The notes below the pieces were generated by a model that saw only the letters and a list, made by a program, of their open reading frames with translations, had not been told where the DNA came from and made no database searches. A stretch of 64,000 nucleotides of DNA from Fulverythrobacter ferritrahens (lineage in GTDB: Bacteria; Pseudomonadota; Alphaproteobacteria; Sphingomonadales; Sphingomonadaceae), in NCBI RefSeq assembly GCF_020539485.1, contig NZ_JACDXU010000001.1, forward strand, positions 1,550,001-1,614,000, given 5' to 3'. The translations under genes were made by a program, and so were the position numbers. How positions within the stretch are numbered: position 1 is the first letter of the stretch; every line of letters begins with the position of its first letter. Below, one piece after another: positions 42,582 through 51,344 of this stretch.

Positions 42582-43591
42582 TTGGTCCATCCATTGGCAA
42601 GGGCCGTGCGCCGGATCGCCTCTGCCAGAGGCACCGTGGCGCGCAGGCCAAGGTCGCGGCGGATCGCCGCAGTCGAAGGTACATAGCGGCCGGGATTCCA
42701 GCCCGGATCGGCCCGGCCCAGCACATCCACGCCGGGCCCGCCGAGCACTTCGGCGGTCAGCCGGGCGAGATCGGCGATTGAGATCGCCTCTTCCGACCCG
42801 CAATTATAGGCCGCCCCGGCGGGGGCATCGGCCAGCATGGTCCACAACCATGCGGCAAGGTCCGCCGAATAAAGATAGGATCGCACCGCCTGGCCCGAGC
42901 TTTCCACCCGGATGCGGCGGCCCTCCATCACATCGCGAATGAAGTTGCCCGCCGCGAAATGGAGATCGAGCGGCAACATCGGCCCCAGCAGGGCGAAAAT
43001 CCGCGCGCTGACCGTGTCTAGCCCGAACTGGTGGCCATAGATGGCGCATAACGTCTCCGCCGCGCGCTTGCCCTCAGCATAGGAAGATTTCGGGTCGCGC
43101 ATGTCGGGCGCGCCCGCATAGTCCTCGGACACGTGGGAAATGTCCGGCGGTTGCGCGCCATAGACCGCGCCAGAACTCATGAAGAGGTAGCGCCCCGCCC
43201 CGCTTTCCAGCGCAAAATCCAGCGTCCGGCGGGTTCCACCCAAAATCGTGTCGAACATGCGGCGCGGATCGTTCGCAGTCAGTTCCGCACTGGCATCGGT
43301 GGCGCCGTGGATCATGTGAGTGAACCGGCCTGAAGGGAATGCAAAGCTGGCCGTATCGCCTGCGATCATCTCGAACCGGCGCGCAAGATGCGGCGAAGTC
43401 CGCGCGAAACGCACTGGATCGCGGCTGAGCAGAACCACCTCCGCCCTGACCGGTGCGGCGGCGAGCGCTTCCAGCATCCAGCGCCCGATGAAGCCGGTGC
43501 CCCCGGTCATGAAGATGCGCGCGCCCTCCAGTTTGGGCCAGACCGGCGCCAGAGCCTGCACAAGTGCCGCGATGTCCTGCTGCACGATCAT
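42578..43591 (-). CDS. NAD-dependent epimerase/dehydratase
   Basis: A 337-aa extended SDR with cofactor motif MTGGTGFIGRW (G30-x2-G33-x2-G36), HMIHGATDASAEL, a catalytic serine in FMSSGAVYG, and YAEGKRAAE providing Tyr-x3-Lys. The C-terminal half (YNCGSEEAISIADLARLTAE) binds the nucleotide sugar. It reduces or epimerises an NDP-sugar. By position next to the ThDP enzyme it could act on the CDP-linked product, similar to YerF reductase acting after YerE. It overlaps both neighbours by 4 nt. Confidence 0.88.
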   Translation of the reverse strand: MIVQQDIAALVQALAPVWPKLEGARIFMTGGTGFIGRWMLEALAAAPVRAEVVLLSRDPVRFARTSPHLARRFEMIAGDTASFAFPSGRFTHMIHGATDASAELTANDPRRMFDTILGGTRRTLDFALESGAGRYLFMSSGAVYGAQPPDISHVSEDYAGAPDMRDPKSSYAEGKRAAETLCAIYGHQFGLDTVSARIFALLGPMLPLDLHFAAGNFIRDVMEGRRIRVESSGQAVRSYLYSADLAAWLWTMLADAPAGAAYNCGSEEAISIADLARLTAEVLGGPGVDVLGRADPGWNPGRYVPSTAAIRRDLGLRATVPLAEAIRRTALANGWTK

Positions 43592-44916
43592 GCCTTCGCT
43601 CCTGTGGCGACCAGCCCGAGGGAGGGGCGGTATTTCGCATGGGCCCGCGCGACCTGCGCAATGGCGTCCAGCGACAGGGCCCAGACGATGGCGATGATCA
43701 GCGCAGGCCGCACGAAATGGCCATAGGTCAGGCCGAATTCGGGGCTGACAGTGCGCTCGCTCAGCCAGCTATTACTGGTGATCTGCAGCACCGATGCCAG
43801 CATCACATCGCCCACCAGACAGAGCACATAGGCGCACAGGATCGCGATAGAAGGCCCCAGCCGCCGCATCGGCTCCAGAAACACCAGGAACAGCAGGAAC
43901 AGCTGCGTATATCCGCCGGGCGACTGGGTAACGAGATAGGCGCCGAGCAAGATGGCCGCGATCCGGCTGGCCGGCAGCGCCCTTGGCTGAAGCCATGCCG
44001 CCGCCAGCGCCGCCAGCGCCACAAGCTGTGTGGCGCGTATGGCGAGAGGCACGAAGAACTCGATCCGCTCGATCACGCGGGAGGATACGAATTCCAGCAG
44101 CGGCACCTGCGCCTGCCGCATGTTCAGGAAGGGGGTGTAGCTGGTGGAGTAATTGATCTCGTTCCACACCTGCCCGCTCTGGAATACGACCCAATTGGCA
44201 GTGTTGGACGCCAGTTCACCCGGTGTGCCTGATCCCACCCATGCAAGTGAAATGAGATACAGCGCCACAGTGGCGATCCCGGCCAGTTCCAGAGCGCGCC
44301 AGCGCCGACGCAAGGCCAGTTCGAAAACTGGCAGCACCAGATAGGGCTTGAAATTGATCGTCACCGCTGCCGCCAGGCCGCGCAGCAAGGGGGATCGCAG
44401 CAAGGGCCCATGTGCGAGTACGAAACAGGCGAAGCAGACAAGGATCAGGTTCCCCCGCTCCAGCGTGAAAAGCAGCGGCAGACCCAGCCCGAGGGCGATT
44501 GTCCGCCAGGTTGCAGTAATCCGATCAATCCGGCGCAGCGCGAGCCAGACCAGCACTACATCCAGCAGATAGAAGCCCAGCAGCGCGGCCCTGCCCAGCC
44601 AGTCGCAATCCCGCGCATAGAAGGGCGACAGGTGATAGCACTGGTCCAAGCTGAACATGTCCAGGAACACGAAAGAGAGCGGCGGATAGATGCTCCGCCA
44701 GACATCGTAGATTCCGCGATTATTCGCCCAATAGGCAGTGTTGAACCAGTCCATGAACGTGTCGTTGGTGTCGAGCACGAAGGGCTGGGGCAGATATCCA
44801 AGACGCTGGAACTGGAAAGCCGTGAAGCCAAGGCTGCCCAGCACCGCAAGGGCCAGCAGAATCTCCACGATCAGCGGCCAGAGCCGACGCTCCCCACTCC
44901 CCTCCCTCGCGATCAT
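43588..44916 (-). CDS. Polytopic glycosyltransferase, GT87/DUF2029-like
   Basis: A 442-aa membrane protein with many helices. The first helix is followed by PFVLDTNDTFMDWFNTAYWANN, a loop with acidic residues near the position used by GT-C enzymes. NFKPYLVLPVFELALRRRWRALE is a block I associate with the GT87 mannosyltransferase-like family. It should transfer a sugar from a polyprenyl-phosphate donor in the periplasm. It overlaps the epimerase and GT2 genes by 4 nt each. The acceptor, probably the exported polysaccharide or a lipid, is unknown. Confidence 0.75.
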   Translation of the reverse strand: MIAREGSGERRLWPLIVEILLALAVLGSLGFTAFQFQRLGYLPQPFVLDTNDTFMDWFNTAYWANNRGIYDVWRSIYPPLSFVFLDMFSLDQCYHLSPFYARDCDWLGRAALLGFYLLDVVLVWLALRRIDRITATWRTIALGLGLPLLFTLERGNLILVCFACFVLAHGPLLRSPLLRGLAAAVTINFKPYLVLPVFELALRRRWRALELAGIATVALYLISLAWVGSGTPGELASNTANWVVFQSGQVWNEINYSTSYTPFLNMRQAQVPLLEFVSSRVIERIEFFVPLAIRATQLVALAALAAAWLQPRALPASRIAAILLGAYLVTQSPGGYTQLFLLFLVFLEPMRRLGPSIAILCAYVLCLVGDVMLASVLQITSNSWLSERTVSPEFGLTYGHFVRPALIIAIVWALSLDAIAQVARAHAKYRPSLGLVATGAKA

Positions 44917-45863
44917 CGTGCGCGTGCCGGGAAATTGATCCGCTCGTCCTCAATCACCAGCGGCACGTTGCGGCTGCGCTCGCTGAGCAGGCGGACCTGT
45001 TCGGCCACCAGCCCGATGGATAGCAGGATCAGGGTCATGCCCGCTACGGCGAGACCTGCGAGGGCCAGTTCCCCTGCCGGTCCGCCCATCGCCAGCGCAA
45101 TGAGCGCGGCCAAGGCCAGCCCTACGGTCATCAACGCAAAGAAGGCGGAGGCGAAAAGCGGCAGGCGAAGCAGCGACCGCGTCGATCCGGCCAGCGCCGA
45201 CATGGCGAAAGTGAAGAGAGTACGGAAACTGTTCTTGCTCTCCCCCGCAGCGCGCGAGGGGCGGTCGAAAGGAATGACGGCAAGGCGAAAGCCGACTTCC
45301 AGCAGCATCCCCCGGAAGAACGGCTCAGGCTCGTTCCATTCGGCCAGTGCATCCACTACCTTGCGATCATACAGGCCGAAGCCGGTCGCGCCCGGAATGA
45401 TCGGATGATCCCCGAAGCGCGCGAGGAAGGCATATCCGCCATCCCGGATCAGGCGCATCAGCACCGAAGTGGGCTCGCTGCGCCGCTGGGCCAGCACAAT
45501 CTGTGCCCCCTTGCGCCATTCCTCCACGAAGCGGCCGATCATTTCCGGCGGGTCCTGGAAATCGGCGCACATACCGATCACGGCCCGCCCGCTCGCCTGG
45601 TAGATGCCGTAAGTGGGGCTGCGCATCTGGCCATAATTGCGGCTGTTGAAGATCGCCCGAATGCGGCGATCTTCCCGGCACAATTCCCGAATGATCGTAC
45701 GCGTATCGTCGGTCGAGCAATTGTCGATCAGCACGATCTCATGGGAAGCGACGAACATTTCCGCCTGCGCGGTCACCGCCGCGCAGATCGCCCGGACATT
45801 CTCCTCCTCGTTGAAGCAGGGAATGACAATCGAGAGTTCGGGAGGCTGCTCGCGCCCGGTCAC
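44913..45863 (-). CDS. Family 2 glycosyltransferase, GtrB/polyprenyl-phosphate type
   Basis: A 316-aa GT2 enzyme. The catalytic domain begins LSIVIPCFNEEENV, has the nucleotide-sugar block LIDNCSTDDT and the DXD-like ADFQDPPE. Two C-terminal hydrophobic helices (about 225-295) anchor it in the membrane, the GtrB/ArnC/DPM layout. It should load a sugar onto undecaprenyl phosphate at the cytoplasmic face, supplying GtrA and the GT-C enzymes encoded nearby. It overlaps both flanking genes by 4 nt. Confidence 0.9.
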   Translation of the reverse strand: MTGREQPPELSIVIPCFNEEENVRAICAAVTAQAEMFVASHEIVLIDNCSTDDTRTIIRELCREDRRIRAIFNSRNYGQMRSPTYGIYQASGRAVIGMCADFQDPPEMIGRFVEEWRKGAQIVLAQRRSEPTSVLMRLIRDGGYAFLARFGDHPIIPGATGFGLYDRKVVDALAEWNEPEPFFRGMLLEVGFRLAVIPFDRPSRAAGESKNSFRTLFTFAMSALAGSTRSLLRLPLFASAFFALMTVGLALAALIALAMGGPAGELALAGLAVAGMTLILLSIGLVAEQVRLLSERSRNVPLVIEDERINFPARAR

Positions 45864-46981
45864 TGCGCCTCTCCCTCACCCCTGCGGGAAAGCCAGGGCA
45901 AGCGAATGCCTGTGGCCGGGGCATAAAGCTCGGTAAAGAGCGCCATCAGCACCAGGAGGGCCAGCGCCGCCACGGCCGGAATGTTGAACTTGCGATCGGG
46001 ATCGAGATGCGCGGCTTCGATCACCTGCACATCGGTGGCCGTATCCCCGGCCAGCGTCTCTACCGCCACTTCCTCGGACGAGCGGGAGTAAACTTCGTAA
46101 AGCGCCTGGGCGAAGCGATAATCCCGATAGAGATCGAAATATTCCCCGGAAACCGCCGACAGACCGGCGACATTCGGCCCCGCCGCATCCGTGGCGGGAT
46201 CGGCCGTGCGGGCAATCTGCCCCTGAAGCGAGGCAATCTCGGACTGGACGGCAACGAGGCGGGGATTTTCCGGCCCCAAGAAGCCGCTCAGCGTCTGAAG
46301 CTCCACCTTCTTCGCCTGCAATTGTGCCTGCAAGCCTGCACGCAGGGAAATCTCCGTGCCAAGCTGGGCTTCGGGCGCGGCAAGGTTGTTCTTGCGCCGG
46401 AAGGCCTCCAGCGCAGCCTCTGCCTTTGCCACCCTGTTCGACGCATCGGCAAAGCGCTGCTCGATGATCCGGCGCTTGCGTTCGGTCCGCTCACGGCCGA
46501 GCAAAACGATCCGGTCACTGATGGCCTCGCTATAGGCCTTGGTCAGCGCCTCTGCCTGAGCGGAATCATGCATCCGCGTTTCGATTTCGAGGATGCCGCC
46601 GGTGAGAGAGTGGATGTCCACCTTATTCTCCAGGGCAATACGGGCGTCGCGTTCGCTCCCATATTCGCCCTTCTCGACGAGCTTGAGGCGCCGGATAACT
46701 TCGCCCGTCACCTCGCTGCTGCGGGCCATGGCGAGATACATGTCCACCGGCTGCTTGGCCCCGCCCAGCAAGGCGGCAACGCCTGCAAATCCGCCGCCAT
46801 AAGAGGTGGTCATGCTACCCAGCCCAAGGCTGTTCACATCCTGCGGCACGATCTTGGAACGCGCGACATAAGGCGCGGGCACCACGCACAGCACAGCCGC
46901 CACCAGCATCAGCGCGGCATAGCCACGACGGCGCTTGCGCGGGTCGGCCAATGCCGACCGGATCTGTTCGGCCCGGCTCAT
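45860..46981 (-). CDS. Polysaccharide export inner-membrane protein, KpsE/Wzz-like
   Basis: A 373-aa protein with one helix near residues 20-40 and a second near 335-355, flanking a long periplasmic part rich in heptad-like helices (about 150-260, RIIEQRFADASNRVAKAEAALEAF). This is the polysaccharide co-polymerase topology. No tyrosine-kinase domain is attached, as in KpsE/CtrB. It would bridge the inner-membrane exporter and the outer-membrane Wza-like protein encoded immediately upstream. It overlaps both neighbours by 4 nt. The matching ABC transporter (KpsMT) or Wzx/Wzy proteins are not in the window. Confidence 0.87.
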   Translation of the reverse strand: MSRAEQIRSALADPRKRRRGYAALMLVAAVLCVVPAPYVARSKIVPQDVNSLGLGSMTTSYGGGFAGVAALLGGAKQPVDMYLAMARSSEVTGEVIRRLKLVEKGEYGSERDARIALENKVDIHSLTGGILEIETRMHDSAQAEALTKAYSEAISDRIVLLGRERTERKRRIIEQRFADASNRVAKAEAALEAFRRKNNLAAPEAQLGTEISLRAGLQAQLQAKKVELQTLSGFLGPENPRLVAVQSEIASLQGQIARTADPATDAAGPNVAGLSAVSGEYFDLYRDYRFAQALYEVYSRSSEEVAVETLAGDTATDVQVIEAAHLDPDRKFNIPAVAALALLVLMALFTELYAPATGIRLPWLSRRGEGEAQ

Positions 46982-48867
46982 TCGACAATCGACTTCACGG
47001 AAGCGAGGCCGACCAGCCCGCCGAAGATGCTACCGGTAATATCCCGCAGCCGCGCCCAGAACTCGCCACGATTGGCATCGATCGGCACGAATATCAGGTC
47101 GCCGGGCAACGCCTTGGCCTTCAGCGTGTCGCGCCCTTCGGCCACCACGGTGCCATTGGCGCGAACCACGAAGATCTCGGCCTTGTCGCCCATCTTCTGG
47201 ATACCGCCGGCCAGATCGACATAGTCGCGGATGCGGCGGCCGTCACCATAGGCAAAGGAAGCCGGGGTCGGCACCGCGCCGAACACGCCGACCGTTACCG
47301 GCCGCGGGGGAACGTAGATCGTATCGTTATTCTCCAGCACGAGATCGGCGGGCAGGTCCGTGGCATTGACCGGCAGATCGAATACCAGGCGCCCGGTCGG
47401 TTCACGCTCGCGCATCTGATCGACCACCGAACGGATCAGCTGGATATTCGCCGGCTGAACCCGCTGCACCCGGTCAGCAGAAGTGAGCGGCTGCGCGGTG
47501 AGCAGCATCTCCACATCCTGAATCGCGCGCTCGAAACTGGCCTTTTGCTGCTGGCGCACGCTCTCGCGCGTGATGACGCTGGCATAGGGGAACGCCTCGC
47601 TCGTCAAACCGCCCGCGCGCTGCAACACATCGTTCAGCGTGGTACCGGGGGTGAAATAATAACGGCCCGGCCGCGCCACTTCGCCGCCGATCGTCACCAG
47701 CAGCGATTGCTGGCGCAGCGGACGGGCGATGCCGGCATTGCTGATCACCCGGATTACCTCGCCCCGCCTGGCGGGCCGGGTCTGCGCATCGGCGGCGGAG
47801 ATTTCTTCCCACCCCGCAGCGCTCTGGCCCAGCGGATCGAACACCATCAGCCGGCTGCGGTCCGCAATCGTATTGACCCCGCCCGCATAGATCAGAGCAT
47901 CCGCCAGCGTCTCGCCGGGAGCGAGTTCGAAAATGGCTTCGTGATTGACGCTGCCGGTCACGGCCACCTGCTCGCCCGTGGGGGCGATATAGATCACGTC
48001 CCCGTTTTGCAGCACCGCGTCACCCCGGCGATCGCCCTTCAGCAGCAGATCATAGAGATCGAAATCGGAAACCAGTTCGCCATTGCGGCGCAGCTGGATC
48101 GAACGGAAGCTGCCCCCGGAGGAAGGGCCACCCGCCGCCAGGACGGCATTGACCAGCGTGGAAAGGCTGCCGACAGTGAAGGAACCGGGCGAAGCGGCAA
48201 AGCCGGTGACGTAAACGGTCACACCCTTGAGCTGCGCCACGTTCACTTCCAGCTCGAAGGAACGGTACTGGCGCGAAACCTCGTTGCCGATCACCTGGCG
48301 CAAATCGCCATAGCGCACGCCGCCAACCATCACAGAGCCGACCTTGGGAACGAATATCCGCCCTTCGCTGTCTACCGTCAGTTGCAGATTGCTGGCTTGT
48401 ACCGAGCCTGCCAGCGCCAGCCGGATACGGTCGCCCGGATTGATGCGATAATCGGGCGGGATCGTCGCAGTGGGCGGCGATGTGAAATCGCGTGAGCCCG
48501 GCACGAGCAATTCGGCCCCGAACCGACGGAGGGGCTTGCCTGCCATTTCGGAGACATAGCTTTCGAACTCGCTCGGCAGGGGCGCCTTGGTATGGAATTT
48601 GGGAGGGGCCGCCTGTGACGATTGCGCGCCCGCCTGATCCGGCATTGCCTGCTCGCCATCGAGTATTTCGGGCTGATAGGGCGTGACAGTGGCTGCAGGC
48701 ACGCTGGGCGCCTGCTGCGTGCTTGCAGCCGTGCCGGAACGCCCCGTCGATCCCTGCTGCTGAGTGGACGTATCCACCGGCAGGGCAAGCTGCGCTGCCG
48801 CATGCGTCGACAGCATCAATGCAACGGATGTCAGACCTGCTGTAAGCCTGCGAGGCCATAAACTCAT
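46978..48867 (-). CDS. Outer-membrane polysaccharide export protein, Wza/KpsD-like
   Basis: A 629-aa exported protein with a signal peptide (MSLWPRRLTAGLTSVALML, cut after HAAAQ) and a low-complexity Gln/Ser/Pro stretch. The export domain has DYRINPGDRIRLALAGSVQ, followed by several SLBB-type domains (EGRIFVPKVGSVMVGG, GEVARPGRYYFTPGTTLNDVLQRAGG). These proteins form the periplasm-spanning outer-membrane channel for capsule or exopolysaccharide. No lipobox is seen, so it is KpsD-like rather than a Wza lipoprotein. It overlaps both neighbouring genes by 4 nt. Confidence 0.9.
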   Translation of the reverse strand: MSLWPRRLTAGLTSVALMLSTHAAAQLALPVDTSTQQQGSTGRSGTAASTQQAPSVPAATVTPYQPEILDGEQAMPDQAGAQSSQAAPPKFHTKAPLPSEFESYVSEMAGKPLRRFGAELLVPGSRDFTSPPTATIPPDYRINPGDRIRLALAGSVQASNLQLTVDSEGRIFVPKVGSVMVGGVRYGDLRQVIGNEVSRQYRSFELEVNVAQLKGVTVYVTGFAASPGSFTVGSLSTLVNAVLAAGGPSSGGSFRSIQLRRNGELVSDFDLYDLLLKGDRRGDAVLQNGDVIYIAPTGEQVAVTGSVNHEAIFELAPGETLADALIYAGGVNTIADRSRLMVFDPLGQSAAGWEEISAADAQTRPARRGEVIRVISNAGIARPLRQQSLLVTIGGEVARPGRYYFTPGTTLNDVLQRAGGLTSEAFPYASVITRESVRQQQKASFERAIQDVEMLLTAQPLTSADRVQRVQPANIQLIRSVVDQMREREPTGRLVFDLPVNATDLPADLVLENNDTIYVPPRPVTVGVFGAVPTPASFAYGDGRRIRDYVDLAGGIQKMGDKAEIFVVRANGTVVAEGRDTLKAKALPGDLIFVPIDANRGEFWARLRDITGSIFGGLVGLASVKSIVE

Positions 48868-49703
48868 CGGATCAGTTCTTCCATATTCGCGAGGCGCGCT
48901 TCGGCGCCGAGGAGCACTTCAGCCCCGAATTCCCACAAGTGATGGCTGCTGGCGGCGAGAATTCCCGTGCCGCTGCCGCCGACGCGATAGGGGGAGCGAT
49001 CCCAATGCGTGACCCGCCCGCCCGCCTCGTTCACAAACAGCGCCCCGGCCGCGTGATCCCAAGGAAGCGAACGCTGGAACAGGGCCAGATCGTTCTCGCC
49101 CAGCACCAGTCGGGGATAGCTTTCCGCCGCGCAGCGCGGGATGGGGACACGTTCGAAATGCCGGGAAGCGTGAGCATGAACATGCTCTCGCCGGTGGGGA
49201 TCGAGAAACTGAGTGCCCAGAGCGGCGACCGGCCTGCGGGCACCCGGTGAATGAGCCCTGATGCGCTGCTCATCGATAAAGGCGCCCTGCCCCGCTGCGG
49301 CAAAGCACATGCGGCCAGTGACGACATCGAGCATCCAGCCCATCTGCGGCGCGCCATTTTCCACCAGCGCCACCATTACCCCGAAGGGAGCCCGGCCGGC
49401 GGCGAAATTGGCGGTGCCGTCCAGCGGATCGACTAGCCAGACCAGCCCTTGCCCGACGCCGGAAAGCAGCCCCGGATCGGCGGAAACCGCCTCTTCACCC
49501 ACGATACGCGCGCCGGGGCAAAGATTCGCCAGCCCTTCCGCCAGCAGCCTTTCGGCTTCCAGATCGGCGCTGGTCACCACTTCACCGGGGCTCTTTTCAG
49601 TCACGTCACCCCCCGCCAGCCGCTGGAAGCGGGGAATGATCGCGCGCTGGGCAACCGCCTCCATCAACAGGCCGACTTCGCGGTGGAGCGACATGGCGAT
49701 CAC
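48864..49703 (-). CDS. Inositol monophosphatase-family phosphatase
   Basis: A 279-aa Mg2+ phosphatase with the three metal-site blocks: GEEAVSADP (Glu-Glu), WLVDPLDGTANFAAG (D-P-L-D-G-T) and SLPWDHAAGALFVNEAGG (W-D-x-A-A-G). Members dephosphorylate inositol phosphate, 3'-phosphoadenosine phosphate (CysQ) or sugar phosphates. The start is GTG 49703 in a GTGA overlap with the upstream stop, or ATG 49694. Its place between the exporter and the HpcH gene in the polysaccharide operon favours a sugar-precursor or sulfate-donor by-product role, which is inference. Confidence 0.88.
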   Translation of the reverse strand: MIAMSLHREVGLLMEAVAQRAIIPRFQRLAGGDVTEKSPGEVVTSADLEAERLLAEGLANLCPGARIVGEEAVSADPGLLSGVGQGLVWLVDPLDGTANFAAGRAPFGVMVALVENGAPQMGWMLDVVTGRMCFAAAGQGAFIDEQRIRAHSPGARRPVAALGTQFLDPHRREHVHAHASRHFERVPIPRCAAESYPRLVLGENDLALFQRSLPWDHAAGALFVNEAGGRVTHWDRSPYRVGGSGTGILAASSHHLWEFGAEVLLGAEARLANMEELIR

Positions 49704-50524
49704 GCAGCCAGGCTCTTGACCGGGGCAGTCGCATCTTCACCCAGCAGGGCGCCACTACGCTCGCGGATCATGCGGATGCGGGTCAGATCTTCGTCAGCGA
49801 TGGCGCCATAATAATCGCGCTTGTTTTCCAGCCAGGCGAGTTCGAAACGCACGGCATTGGCAAGGCCATCGGCAAAGCGAGCGGATTCCGCTGCCCCGCC
49901 ATCGAACACCACCTTGCGGGTTTCGAAGCGGTCGAGCCGGATCTTGCGGAATTCACGCAGGGCCTCGATCGCGTCGGCCGAAACGCCGCCGCCCACGACC
50001 AGTTCCAGATCATTGTCGCGGCAGGCCTGCGCCGCCATCAGCACCGCATCGCTGATCTGGCGCGAATTGATGTCCTTGCGCGACAGATCCCTGGAAAGGG
50101 TGAAATCGACCCGGCCGAACACCACACCGTCGAGGTTGCGGCGTGCAATGGGGATCATCGCATCGAGATTGCCCAGAGTGGTGGCTGTTTCCAGATTGAA
50201 CAGGAACTTGGCGTTCGCTGCATCCTCGCCCCAGGTCTTGGCGCGGGCATCCACGAATTTGGAGAGCGCATAAGGCGTCTCTACCATCGGGGCGATGATG
50301 TAATCCGCCCCGTAAAGACGCGCTGCCAGCAGATCGGATACGGCCTCGCAGCCGCCGATCTTCAACGCTACGGCCAGATCAGCACGATGCGCCAGTTCCA
50401 GCAGGCGGAGCAGTTCATCCGGGCGGGTACCTTCCGCTTCGAACTCCGCCTTCACGGCGACGACGCCATATTCGTTGCGGCCCTTCTTGAGCATGTCGAG
50501 CATCGCACGTTCGGTGGTATTCAT
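49700..50524 (-). CDS. HpcH/HpaI aldolase/citrate lyase-family protein
   Basis: A 274-aa TIM-barrel protein with VAVKAEFEAEGTRPDELL, ADYIIAPMVETPYALSKFVD, where the glutamate is a likely metal ligand, KFLFNLETATTLGNLD, and a conserved DGVVFGRVDFTLSRDL. The family cleaves or forms C-C bonds using Mg2+ and pyruvate or acetyl-CoA-type substrates. It is the first gene of the ten-gene leftward polysaccharide operon. It may make or cleave a pyruvate-derived sugar unit, perhaps tied to the ThDP enzyme in the same operon. The divergent M23 gene begins 139 bp away. Confidence 0.85.
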   Translation of the reverse strand: MNTTERAMLDMLKKGRNEYGVVAVKAEFEAEGTRPDELLRLLELAHRADLAVALKIGGCEAVSDLLAARLYGADYIIAPMVETPYALSKFVDARAKTWGEDAANAKFLFNLETATTLGNLDAMIPIARRNLDGVVFGRVDFTLSRDLSRKDINSRQISDAVLMAAQACRDNDLELVVGGGVSADAIEALREFRKIRLDRFETRKVVFDGGAAESARFADGLANAVRFELAWLENKRDYYGAIADEDLTRIRMIRERSGALLGEDATAPVKSLAA

Positions 50525-50663
50525 TGGCAGGCTCCAAAGATGAAATACGACTGTCTGAACCCGAAGACGGAGAGCGAGACGGGATTCCTCAAAGGAAAAA
50601 TCGACCGGACAATTTTTTCAGGCAGAGCCAAGGCAAGCGGCGATTGTCTCCGTTATGTAGAAG

Positions 50664-51344
50664 ATGTCCCTTCGCCTTCTGGCTCCCTCCGCGATCGCGC
50701 TGGCGCTGATTTTCCAGCCAATCCCGGCACTTGCGGGTGAAACCGGCCCAGCGGGTGAGTTGCCCGCCGGCAATGCCTTCCGCTCCCGAATGATGGATTG
50801 GTCGGCCCATCCCCCGGAACCCGAGGAAGACAGACAAGCGCCCTCCATGAAGCGCGTGCCCGCCCCCCACACGCTGCCGCGCCTCAGTTCCCATTACGGC
50901 TACCGCACCGATCCCATCGAGGGCGGCCGGCGGCTCCATGGCGGAATCGACATCCCCGGCCCCATCGGATCGGCCGTCTATGCCGCAGCCGCCGGGCGCG
51001 TCAGCTTTGCCGGATGGCGGGGCGGATATGGCGAGATGGTGGAGATCGAACACGGCAACGGGCTGGCCACCCGCTACGCCCACCTCTCCCATAGCCTCGT
51101 TCGTCCGGGCATGAGAGTAGAACAAGGCGAACGGATCGCGCTGATGGGCGCCACCGGGCGGGCAACCGGCAGCCATCTCCATTTCGAAGTTCGCAGCGAC
51201 GGCCGGGCGCTGGACCCGCTCGGCTTCCTGACCGGCGGCTATCGCCAGATATTGCCGGATGCAGCGCCCCTAAAACCGCTTGAGCGGCATATCTCCCCCT
51301 TCGCCCGCGCAAAGGCAGCAGAGACAGCAGAGGTAAGCCCGTGA
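50664..51344 (+). CDS. M23 (LytM) peptidoglycan endopeptidase
   Basis: A 226-aa exported protein with a signal peptide (MSLRLLAPSAIALALIFQPIPALA). The M23 domain contains HGGIDIPGPIGS, giving the zinc ligands H and D, then GYGEMVEIEHGNGLATRYAHLSH and the final SHLHFEV with H-x-H. All zinc and catalytic residues are present, so it should be an active endopeptidase rather than a degenerate activator. It lacks coiled-coil or LysM parts. Its stop overlaps the sigma-factor start by 4 nt, an uncommon pairing that suggests shared control. Confidence 0.9.
   Translation: MSLRLLAPSAIALALIFQPIPALAGETGPAGELPAGNAFRSRMMDWSAHPPEPEEDRQAPSMKRVPAPHTLPRLSSHYGYRTDPIEGGRRLHGGIDIPGPIGSAVYAAAAGRVSFAGWRGGYGEMVEIEHGNGLATRYAHLSHSLVRPGMRVEQGERIALMGATGRATGSHLHFEVRSDGRALDPLGFLTGGYRQILPDAAPLKPLERHISPFARAKAAETAEVSP

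Noticed and set aside
40863-42686. A 607-codon open frame opposite the ThDP enzyme
   Set aside because: It is antisense to a gene with intact catalytic motifs, and its translation has no recognisable domain and abnormal His/Arg/Gln content.
42591-42803. N-terminal extension of the ThDP enzyme
   Set aside because: The extension is Arg-rich shadow sequence within the epimerase gene. The family N-terminus starts at STIKLSDWV.
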